In this document: one piece after another, positions 45,596-52,766 of the stretch
Numbering within the stretch: position 1 is the stretch's first letter
Layout: the number at the start of each line of letters is the position of its first letter
Made by a program: the position numbers and the translations under genes
The notes under the pieces: model-generated
Told to the model about the DNA's origin: nothing
The model's database searches: none
Seen by the model: the letters and a program-made list of their open reading frames with translations, nothing else
DNA from: Prolixibacteraceae bacterium
GTDB taxonomy: Bacteria > Bacteroidota > Bacteroidia > Bacteroidales > Prolixibacteraceae
Direction: 5' to 3'
Length of the DNA stretch: 54,461 bases
Assembly: GCA_019459525.1 (NCBI GenBank)
Contig: JAIBEY010000067.1
Location: 1-54,461 of the forward strand

Positions 45596-46327
45596 CTAAA
45601 CACTCAACGATAAATATTTCAGAAACTCCTCTTTGCGGCGCGGATCTTTAAAAACGCCACCATATTCAGCGGTTATCGTTGAACTTCCTTCATCTTTAAT
45701 TCCCCTGGAGGAAACGCACAAATGGCGGGCATCTATCACCACTGCTACATCCTCCGTTTTCAGGATTCGCTTTAATTCGTTGGCAATTTGTACAGTCAAT
45801 CGCTCCTGTACCTGCGGGCGACGTGCAAAATAATCGACTACCCTGTTTATTTTCGACAAGCCAACAACCTGTCCGCTCGACACATATGCCACATGCGCTT
45901 TCCCGATAATCGGCAAAAAGTGATGTTCGCAGGTCGAATTCAGGTTAATATTTTTTTCAACCAGCATTTCGCCATACTTAAATTTATTATCGAATACCGA
46001 AATTTTTGGCTTATTTTCAGGATTAAGACCCGAGAAAATCTCTTTCACAAACATTTTAGCAACCCGGTGAGGCGTTCCGTTCAGGCTGTCGTCGGTTAAA
46101 TCGAGACCTAAAACGTTCATGATATCGCGAAACCGGTCTTCAATCAAAACCATTTTCTGCTCATCGCTAAGTAAAAAAGCATCATCACGCATCGGAGTTT
46201 CCAGCGAAGTAGCAACATGGTTATCACCAATCAATTCGTGTCCGTTGTAATCATTATTTAAAGGCAAATGTGTACCATTCAATCTTGGTTTCGCCGTTTC
46301 TGTTTTCAAAAATCCGTTAACTTTCAT
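45596..46327 (-). CDS. folE: GTP cyclohydrolase I
   Basis: A 243-residue protein; the FolE domain starts near residue 60 (LLSDEQKMVLIEDRFRDIMNVLG). It contains HRVAKMFV, the zinc-site Cys and His pair in TCEHHFLP, the IGKAHVAYV core, QERLT, and the second zinc Cys in ARHLCVSSRGI. Reaction: GTP to 7,8-dihydroneopterin triphosphate, first step of tetrahydrofolate/pterin synthesis. The ~58-residue N-terminal extension (MKVNGFLKTETAKPRLNGTH) is longer than usual. The start is supported by a strong Shine-Dalgarno six bases upstream. Confidence 0.95.
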   Translation of the reverse strand: MKVNGFLKTETAKPRLNGTHLPLNNDYNGHELIGDNHVATSLETPMRDDAFLLSDEQKMVLIEDRFRDIMNVLGLDLTDDSLNGTPHRVAKMFVKEIFSGLNPENKPKISVFDNKFKYGEMLVEKNINLNSTCEHHFLPIIGKAHVAYVSSGQVVGLSKINRVVDYFARRPQVQERLTVQIANELKRILKTEDVAVVIDARHLCVSSRGIKDEGSSTITAEYGGVFKDPRRKEEFLKYLSLSV

Positions 46328-46333
46328 GTCTAA

Positions 46334-46341
46334 CCCTCCTT
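46334..46341 (-). promoter_or_regulatory. Strong Shine-Dalgarno of folE
   Basis: AAGGAGGG ends six bases before the folE ATG. A full anti-SD match is unusual in this window, where most genes have none, and it fixes the distal ATG as the real folE start despite the long N-terminal extension. Further up, TTTTG at 46396-46400 and TATTTTCC at 46367-46374 (21 bases apart) vaguely resemble a -33/-7 promoter. Confidence 0.7.
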
Positions 46342-46426
46342 AATTAAAACTTTAATGTAGAAACAAGGAAAATATCTTTTTGTTTAAGCATATATCAAAA
46401 TAGATAAACAAAAATTAAAATGATTA

Positions 46427-46449
46427 CCTGTTTCTTCTTTATAAACAGG
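46427..46449 (-). terminator. Possible hairpin terminator after kup
   Basis: CCTGTTT (46427-46433) and AAACAGG (46443-46449) pair perfectly with a 9-base loop, 108 bases past the kup stop. No good T-tract follows at once, so it may be a weak terminator or chance. Confidence 0.35.
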
Positions 46450-46557
46450 ATAAAACCAGATTGGTTCAGTAATAGGAATAAGCTTTAACGGTCGTGTACT
46501 CCAAAATTTCACATCAGTTATTGAACAAACTTGCCTTGGTCAATTCTCAACAACTGC

Positions 46558-48513
46558 TTATTCCGCCTGTTCCATCCGCCTGATATTTCGGTTGAGTGGC
46601 CGTTCAATGGAAATAGGTACTTTTTCTTCAATCACACAACTGCTGTCAAGTCCAAGAGCTTTTACATCGTTAATGCTGATCCAGCGGGTAAATTCGTGCA
46701 GTCCCATAATAATGGTTTCCCAGGGCGACAGTTCATAATCCTGGGTCATGATACGATCCAGATTTACGAACAGGAAATCCCCGGGATAAAAATGTTTCTT
46801 CAGCGATTCATAAGAACTGGTCAGTTTAATTTCGCCGTTGGCGACCATATCTTTTAAAACTTCTTTGAAATAAAGGTTTATTCGCGGCTCAATCTTAAAT
46901 CCCAGATGGAAATCAACGCGGATTAAAGTACCGGTAATTATTTGGGTAACCTCGTAGCTAAAAGTTTCCGGTTCGTTGGTGTTGTCAACATGCAGCAACC
47001 AATACGTCTGGGCACGTTTGGGCTGCTTGCTGAAAATAGAATACATGATTTTCGACTCAATCTGATAGGTATGGTTCGCTTTGATAATATAAACCAGGTT
47101 GGTAGCCATTGGCGGAATTGAATTGTCTTTACTGAGGTCTTCGAATAAATGCAGGTATTTGTTGAGGTTTGAAAAACTGATGTGCCTGTTTTTAATTTTG
47201 CGGCCGAAAAACCATCCAACCATAATCAGGGAAAATACGAATGCGAGCATCAGGGAAAACCAGCCTCCATGAGAAAATTTATTCAGGTTGGCCAACAGGA
47301 AAGAACCTTCTATTGTTCCAAACAACATAAACAGCGGAATAAGTAATACTAATCTGACTTTTCGCTGATGCAAATAATGCAGCAAAAGCATGGAGGTCAT
47401 AATCATCGTAATGGTGATGGAAAGGCCGTATGCCGCTTCCATACTCGATGATTCCTGAAAAAACAGGACCACAAAACAACAGGAAACCCACAGCAACCAG
47501 TTAATAAATGGAATATAAACCTGGCCTTTAATTTCGGTTGGATGTAATACCTTGATTTTTGGCCAGAAATTGAGTGACACCGCCTCGCTGATTAACGTAT
47601 ATGAGCCTGTAATTAAGGCCTGGCTGGCAATTACTGCGGCTGCAGTTGAAATTAAAATACCGGGAATAAGAAACCATGTTGGCATCATGGAATAAAATGG
47701 ATTCAAGTCTTCCACCGGAATGGGGTGGTTCATTAGCCAGGCTCCCTGCCCGAAATAGTTCAGGAGCAGCGAAATTTTTACGAAAATCCACGAAATGCGT
47801 ATGTTTTTTATCCCGCAATGACCCAAATCAGAATAGAGTGCTTCGGCCCCGGTCGTACACAGGAATACTGCACCCAGAAGAATAAAACCCTTGGGGTAAT
47901 TGGTCAGGAAGTCAAAAGCATAATAAGGATTAATGGCTTTCAACGCTTCCGGATAGTTTATAATTTGGGTAAAGCCAAGCGTTGCCAGCATCAAAAACCA
48001 GATTACCATCATTGGGCCAAACGATTTCCCGATGAATTTGGTGCCAAATTGCTGAATGAAAAACAGGGCGGTCAGAATAGAAAGAACTACCGGAATAACC
48101 TGTATTTCAGGATTTATCAGCCGCAATCCTTCGATGGACGAAGTTACTGTAATTGAGGGAGTAATTACCCCATCGGCCAAAAGTGCGCAACCTCCAATCA
48201 GGGTGATTATAGCTGCCCAGGTCGTCTTTTTCTTCATCAGCGCATACAGCGCAAAAATCCCACCTTCGCCATGATTATCAGCACGAAGCGTAATCAGAAT
48301 ATACTTCAGGGTCGTTTGCAGGGTAAGTGTCCAGAAAACCAGGGATAAACCTCCGTAAACCAGAAGTTTATCAAACATTTCGGCTCCGGAAGTAATGGCT
48401 TTAACCACATACAAAGGGCTGGTGCCAATATCACCGTAAACGATTCCAAGTGTTATTATTAATCCGGCAAAGGTTACCTTGTTTAAGCTTGAATGAGAAG
48501 AAGATTCTGGCAT
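46558..48513 (-). CDS. kup: Kup-type potassium uptake transporter
   Basis: A 651-residue protein with the KUP/HAK/KT signature at the N-terminus (TLGIVYGDIGTSPLYVVK). About 12 membrane segments lie in the first ~435 residues, with EGGIFALYAL, GCALLADGVITPSITVTSS, GTKFIGKSFGP and YSDLGHCG landmarks. A soluble C-terminal domain of ~215 residues follows. It imports K+ with protons at low affinity and does not need ATP. It lies 95 bases downstream of kdpE on the same strand, so low-affinity (Kup) and high-affinity (Kdp) uptake are next to each other. Confidence 0.96.
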   Translation of the reverse strand: MPESSSHSSLNKVTFAGLIITLGIVYGDIGTSPLYVVKAITSGAEMFDKLLVYGGLSLVFWTLTLQTTLKYILITLRADNHGEGGIFALYALMKKKTTWAAIITLIGGCALLADGVITPSITVTSSIEGLRLINPEIQVIPVVLSILTALFFIQQFGTKFIGKSFGPMMVIWFLMLATLGFTQIINYPEALKAINPYYAFDFLTNYPKGFILLGAVFLCTTGAEALYSDLGHCGIKNIRISWIFVKISLLLNYFGQGAWLMNHPIPVEDLNPFYSMMPTWFLIPGILISTAAAVIASQALITGSYTLISEAVSLNFWPKIKVLHPTEIKGQVYIPFINWLLWVSCCFVVLFFQESSSMEAAYGLSITITMIMTSMLLLHYLHQRKVRLVLLIPLFMLFGTIEGSFLLANLNKFSHGGWFSLMLAFVFSLIMVGWFFGRKIKNRHISFSNLNKYLHLFEDLSKDNSIPPMATNLVYIIKANHTYQIESKIMYSIFSKQPKRAQTYWLLHVDNTNEPETFSYEVTQIITGTLIRVDFHLGFKIEPRINLYFKEVLKDMVANGEIKLTSSYESLKKHFYPGDFLFVNLDRIMTQDYELSPWETIIMGLHEFTRWISINDVKALGLDSSCVIEEKVPISIERPLNRNIRRMEQAE

Positions 48514-48608
48514 ATTGATTAAATTTTCATTGATCTTTTGCTATTTTAAAGTCAATTTCTACTATTCTATTTTGTTTAAATCCTGAATAATGGTAATCGT
48601 ATTTTTCC

Positions 48609-49292
48609 TTAATTTCCAAACCGGTACCCAATTCCCGATTCGGTAATCAGCAATTTGGGTTTCGCCGGATTGTCTTCAATTTTTTTCCGCAACTGGGCTA
48701 CAAAAACTCTCAGGTATTGGGTTTGATCGATATACCCCATTCCCCAGACCTCTTTCAAAATGTAATGATGGGTCAACACCCGTCCTTCATTCCTGGCAAA
48801 TAAGGACAGCAGCGAAAATTCAGTCGAAGTCAGTTTCAGAATTTCATTGTTTTTCCGAACCAGATGACTCGACAGATCAATTTCCAGCGAGCCGAAACTG
48901 AATCGTGGATTTTCGCCATTCCCCTGATTCTGGCGAATAGCCACCCGAATGCGGGCCAGTAATTCGCCCGTTCGGAAAGGTTTGGTGAGATAATCGTTCG
49001 CCCCGGTATCGAGCGCCTTGATAATGTCGTCTTCCGAACTCCTGACAGAAAGAATAATGATGGGTTTCTGGTACCATTCTCGGAGTTTTTTCAGGACGAC
49101 AAAACCATCGGTATCCGGAAGCCCCAAGTCCAGAATGATCAAAACAGGCGCGTGGGATGCGGCCTGCGAAATTCCTTCATGGCCATTGGCAGCCGACAGG
49201 ATTTTGTAACCATTGGATGAAAGTGTAATTTCCAGCAACCGCCGGATTTGAACCTCATCGTCTATAATTAAAATTGCTTCTTTATCTGCCAT
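48609..49292 (-). CDS. kdpE: KdpE response regulator
   Basis: A 227-residue OmpR-type regulator. The receiver has DDE at 11-13, phospho-Asp55 in LIILDLGLPDTDG, Ser in ILSVRS and Lys in LTKPF. The winged-helix DNA-binding domain (~130-225) has LTSTEFSLL, ILKEVWGMGYIDQTQYLRVFVAQLRKKIE, typical of KdpE. It activates kdp transcription after phosphorylation by KdpD. Its start is separated by one base from the kdpD stop, so they are co-translated. Confidence 0.95.
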   Translation of the reverse strand: MADKEAILIIDDEVQIRRLLEITLSSNGYKILSAANGHEGISQAASHAPVLIILDLGLPDTDGFVVLKKLREWYQKPIIILSVRSSEDDIIKALDTGANDYLTKPFRTGELLARIRVAIRQNQGNGENPRFSFGSLEIDLSSHLVRKNNEILKLTSTEFSLLSLFARNEGRVLTHHYILKEVWGMGYIDQTQYLRVFVAQLRKKIEDNPAKPKLLITESGIGYRFGN

Positions 49293-49293
49293 A

Positions 49294-51984
49294 CTAAATT
49301 TTATTTTCGGGTTGCAGGTTCGTCAGGTCAGACGTATTTGTTGGAATTTTAATTGTAAACAGAGCGCCGCCGTTGGCCCGGTTTTCAGCAGTGATTGTTC
49401 CTTTGTGTGCCTCAACAATACCTTTTACAATGGATAATCCCAGTCCTGTACCTCCGGCAACGGCCAGTTCGCCCCGGTAAAATTTATTGAAAACCATCGG
49501 CAAATCGGAAACCGAAAATCCGGGGCCCCGATCCATCACCTGGATAAAAAGGAAACCGTTATCGTAAAAGAACTTGACACGCAGGCTGCTGCCTTTCGGG
49601 GCAAGCTGGGTTGCATTGAGCAACAGGTTGTGAATGACTTGTTCCATTAATCCAAAATCGAACTGAACCAACGGCATGTCGTCGGGCAAAACCACATCAA
49701 CATTGAAATCATTTAATTCGGTCGATAAACTTTGAATGACTTCATTGATCAGATCGTGTAAGTCGCACCAGTCAATTCGAGGAGTCAACCGGCCAGAATC
49801 GAGCCGCGACATGTTCAGTAGATTTTCAATCAGCCGGTTCAACCGTATCGCGGCCTGATTGATTTCTTCGTGCAGCATTTTCCTCGATTCAGGCGAATAA
49901 TCCTGGGCAATCAACGTATCCGATCCACCGAGGATGGTAGCAACCGGAATCCGCAACTCGTGCGAAATTGAGTTAAAGAGTGTTTTGTAAAGTTTATCCG
50001 ATTCATTCAGGATATAAGCGGTACGGGCAGTCATCCGTAAAAATTCACGTTCGATTTTTCCGGAGATTTGAGGTAAAAAACCTTCCCAGAATTGTTCCTC
50101 GCCCTGGGTAAATACCCGCAGATGCTGAACTGCGATAACACCCATATTATCGTTATTGCCTCTCAACGGGTAAAAAGTATAATTGCTCGACGGTAACGTA
50201 TCGCTAAACTTTCCGGCTTTGGCCGAATGCCTGAATGTCCATTGGGCAATGCTGATGTCGTTTTCGGTTAAGTTTAGTGCTGATGGATGTCGTGGTTGCC
50301 TTTCCAGACGATCACTTTCATCTTTCAGAAAAACAGCACTTTCAAGCCCGAAATATTTTTGGATATCTCTGAATGCCAAATCCAAAACCTCATTAATTCC
50401 TGAAACGGTTGACAGCTCTTTGGCCAACTGGTAAAGGGCATGGGTCCTCTCTTCCCTGATCCTGATTTTCTTTTCCTGTCTGCGAATCCGCGATGTTAAT
50501 ACGCCATTTAACAGTGCGATGATAAAAAACATGATCAGCATGAGCATGTCCTCTGTCTTTTCAACATGAAGCGTATAAAAAGGAGGAATGAAGAAATAGT
50601 TCCAGATGAGTGCGCTTAAAGTAGATGCCAACAGGATTGGCCCCGTTCCCAGAAAGAATGCAAGAATCGAAACGGCAAACAAAAGGACAAACGAAACCAC
50701 CTGGTAACCAACCAGACTTTTAATCAGGTAACAAACTAATGCAGTAAAAGCAACAATTGCGGTCGAGATCAGGTACTGACTTATACTTGACGTAAATGAA
50801 GGTCGCGCGGCTTTTCGTTTGTACTTGTCATCAACGGTGTTGTCTGATCCTAAAATATACACATCGATGTTTCCGCTATACCTGATGAGGCGATTCACAA
50901 AATTACCCAAACGAAATAAGGCGATCAGATTCCGTTCGCGTGGTTTACCAATGATGATGTGTGTGATATTTTCCTTTTGTGCAAAATCGACAATCGCCTT
51001 TACCAGATCATAATTGGTCACAATCCGCAATGAAATGCCCAACTGCTTGGCCAGGTTGATGTTTTTGTCCAGGGCTTCGCTTTCTTTGGGAGTAAGTTCG
51101 TGCGAAGTTTCCACATAAATAGCCTGTAAACTTCCGCCCATCATATCGGCCAGATTCTTTGCCCAACGCAACAATTTGGTCGATTGCTCGGTGTAGGTAA
51201 CAGCCACCAGCAAATGTACGCCCGATTTCCAAGGCCCTTTTATTCGTTTGAGCTGCATATAATCGTGCAACTGACGATCGACCCGGTCGGCCACAATACG
51301 CAGGGCCATTTCGCGCAAAGCGGTAATATTCCCTTTCCTGAAAAAATTCTGAACGGCTTCTTTCGAGCGCTCTGTGGCATAAACCTTTCCTTCCGAAAGC
51401 CTTTGCAACAGTTCATCGGGAGTTAAATCAACCAGTTCAACATCGTCGGCACGTTCAAACACATCATCCGGAATCGTTTCCCGAACAATTATTCCGGTAA
51501 TCTGCGCGACTATTTCCGACCTGCTTTCGAGGTGCTGAACATTTACAGTGGTATAAACATGAATGCCATGATCCAGAATTTCCTGTACATCCTGAAACCG
51601 TTTTAGGTGGCGGCTTCCGTGAACATTGGTGTGTGCCAGTTCGTCAACCAGCACAATCTGCGGTTTCCGGGCAATAATGGCATCCAGGTCCATTTCTTCC
51701 AGCGAGGTTGATTTGTACGTATAGGATTTCCTTGCAACCAGCTCAAAACCTTTCACCAGCTCATTGGTTTCTTTCCGGTTGTGAGTTTCCACATACCCGA
51801 TCACAATGTCGGCACCTTTCTTTTTTTCGATGTGTGCAGCTTCCAGCATCGAATAAGTTTTACCCACACCGGCACACATACCAAAAAAGATCTTCAGTTT
51901 ACCCCGTTTGCCTTTTTCTTCATCCACCTTCAATGAAGCAAGTAAATCATCTGGATTTGGGCGGTTGTCATCAAAATTATTCAT
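49294..51984 (-). CDS. kdpD: KdpD sensor histidine kinase
   Basis: An 896-residue kinase with the usual KdpD order: N-terminal KdpD domain with Walker A (GVGKTYSML, Lys42) and LVDELAHTNVHGSRH, universal-stress-protein-like domain (~250-370), four membrane segments (~400-500, DUF4118), GAF (~530-640), HisKA with His675 in SISHELRIPVATI, HATPase_c (VIHNLLLNA, DRGPGFSV, GTGLGLSIVKG). It senses K+ limitation or ionic strength and phosphorylates KdpE. Its start overlaps the kdpC end by 8 bases. Length is typical. Confidence 0.96.
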   Translation of the reverse strand: MNNFDDNRPNPDDLLASLKVDEEKGKRGKLKIFFGMCAGVGKTYSMLEAAHIEKKKGADIVIGYVETHNRKETNELVKGFELVARKSYTYKSTSLEEMDLDAIIARKPQIVLVDELAHTNVHGSRHLKRFQDVQEILDHGIHVYTTVNVQHLESRSEIVAQITGIIVRETIPDDVFERADDVELVDLTPDELLQRLSEGKVYATERSKEAVQNFFRKGNITALREMALRIVADRVDRQLHDYMQLKRIKGPWKSGVHLLVAVTYTEQSTKLLRWAKNLADMMGGSLQAIYVETSHELTPKESEALDKNINLAKQLGISLRIVTNYDLVKAIVDFAQKENITHIIIGKPRERNLIALFRLGNFVNRLIRYSGNIDVYILGSDNTVDDKYKRKAARPSFTSSISQYLISTAIVAFTALVCYLIKSLVGYQVVSFVLLFAVSILAFFLGTGPILLASTLSALIWNYFFIPPFYTLHVEKTEDMLMLIMFFIIALLNGVLTSRIRRQEKKIRIREERTHALYQLAKELSTVSGINEVLDLAFRDIQKYFGLESAVFLKDESDRLERQPRHPSALNLTENDISIAQWTFRHSAKAGKFSDTLPSSNYTFYPLRGNNDNMGVIAVQHLRVFTQGEEQFWEGFLPQISGKIEREFLRMTARTAYILNESDKLYKTLFNSISHELRIPVATILGGSDTLIAQDYSPESRKMLHEEINQAAIRLNRLIENLLNMSRLDSGRLTPRIDWCDLHDLINEVIQSLSTELNDFNVDVVLPDDMPLVQFDFGLMEQVIHNLLLNATQLAPKGSSLRVKFFYDNGFLFIQVMDRGPGFSVSDLPMVFNKFYRGELAVAGGTGLGLSIVKGIVEAHKGTITAENRANGGALFTIKIPTNTSDLTNLQPENKI

Positions 51985-52564
51985 CGTGATTTTTGATTTT
52001 ATCCAACTTCATATTCAGGTTTAGTACGTTTATCCGTTCCTCGCCAAATAACCCAAACTGGGGTGCTTCCGTTAATTCCGTAATCAAATTCAGAAGTTGT
52101 TGTTTTTGGCTGCTATCCATTTGCCTGGCCCTTACAATTCGTTCCACCTGCATTAAAGCGGCTTTTGGCGATATATGCGGATCCAATCCACTGGCAGAGC
52201 TCAAAAGCATTTCGGAAGGCACCTCTTCAGAATCTGGTAATTGATTAAACTCAACGAATTGTGCTTGGCGTTCTGCCACCAGTTGCCGGAGCTTTGAGCT
52301 TGTTGGTCCAAGATTAGAACCTCCCGAAGGCATTGGGCTGTAATCGGTTGCTGAGGGACGTGATGAAAAATACACCACGCTATCGAACTTTTGGCCAATC
52401 CATTCGCTGCCAACTACTTTATTTTCCTGAACGATTAAACTTCCATTGGCTTTTTCCGGAAATGCGAGTTGAGCTATTCCTGTTATCACCAGTGGATAAG
52501 CTACACCGAGCAGGATGGTAAGCAGCGAAAATATCTTTATTGCAATCAGTATCTGTGTTTTCAT
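51977..52564 (-). CDS. kdpC: KdpC subunit of the potassium-transporting ATPase
   Basis: A 195-residue protein with one N-terminal membrane segment (LLTILLGVAYPLVITGIAQLAF). Family motifs: GSLIVQENKVVGSEWIGQKF, YFSSRPSATDYSPMPSGGSNLGPTS, LLSSASGLDPHISPKAALMQVERI. The C-terminal soluble part stabilises the KdpFABC complex. It overlaps kdpD by 8 bases. A short gene lies between it and kdpB, which are normally adjacent. Confidence 0.95.
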   Translation of the reverse strand: MKTQILIAIKIFSLLTILLGVAYPLVITGIAQLAFPEKANGSLIVQENKVVGSEWIGQKFDSVVYFSSRPSATDYSPMPSGGSNLGPTSSKLRQLVAERQAQFVEFNQLPDSEEVPSEMLLSSASGLDPHISPKAALMQVERIVRARQMDSSQKQQLLNLITELTEAPQFGLFGEERINVLNLNMKLDKIKNHDE

Positions 52565-52569
52565 TGTTA

Positions 52570-52764
52570 CTAGTTTTTAGTTTTTGAATTGTATTTGAGC
52601 ATTTCTTCCAAATCACGGATCAAATATTCCAGCTCCATTACTTTTCCTGCTGAAATCAGGAGCAAATCGTGTAAGTTTTCGTTCTTGTATTTCTCAACTA
52701 AATCTATTTCCTTGACCTTCCGTGCCGAAAGCCGCACGATCAGATCTTTAATCAGGTATTCCAT
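52570..52764 (-). CDS. Unrecognised 64-residue protein between kdpB and kdpC
   Basis: An ATG two bases past the kdpB stop opens a 64-codon frame that ends 5 bases before the kdpC ATG, so it fills the whole gap in operon-like fashion. The protein starts MEYLIKDLIVRLSARKVKE and is highly charged (rich in Lys, Glu, Asp) and helix-forming, with no membrane segment, so it is not KdpF. EYLIKDL (residues 2-8) recurs as EYLIRDL (46-52), a possible internal repeat, and Leu/Ile spacing in between suits amphipathic or coiled-coil helices. It might be a cytoplasmic modulator or assembly factor of the Kdp pump, but that is inference. I know no family for it. Confidence 0.65.
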   Translation of the reverse strand: MEYLIKDLIVRLSARKVKEIDLVEKYKNENLHDLLLISAGKVMELEYLIRDLEEMLKYNSKTKN

Positions 52765-52766
52765 AA

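Noticed and set aside
52570-52764. Small kdp gene as KdpF
   Set aside because: KdpF is a single ~29-residue hydrophobic helix encoded before kdpA; this product is charged, soluble and lies between kdpB and kdpC.
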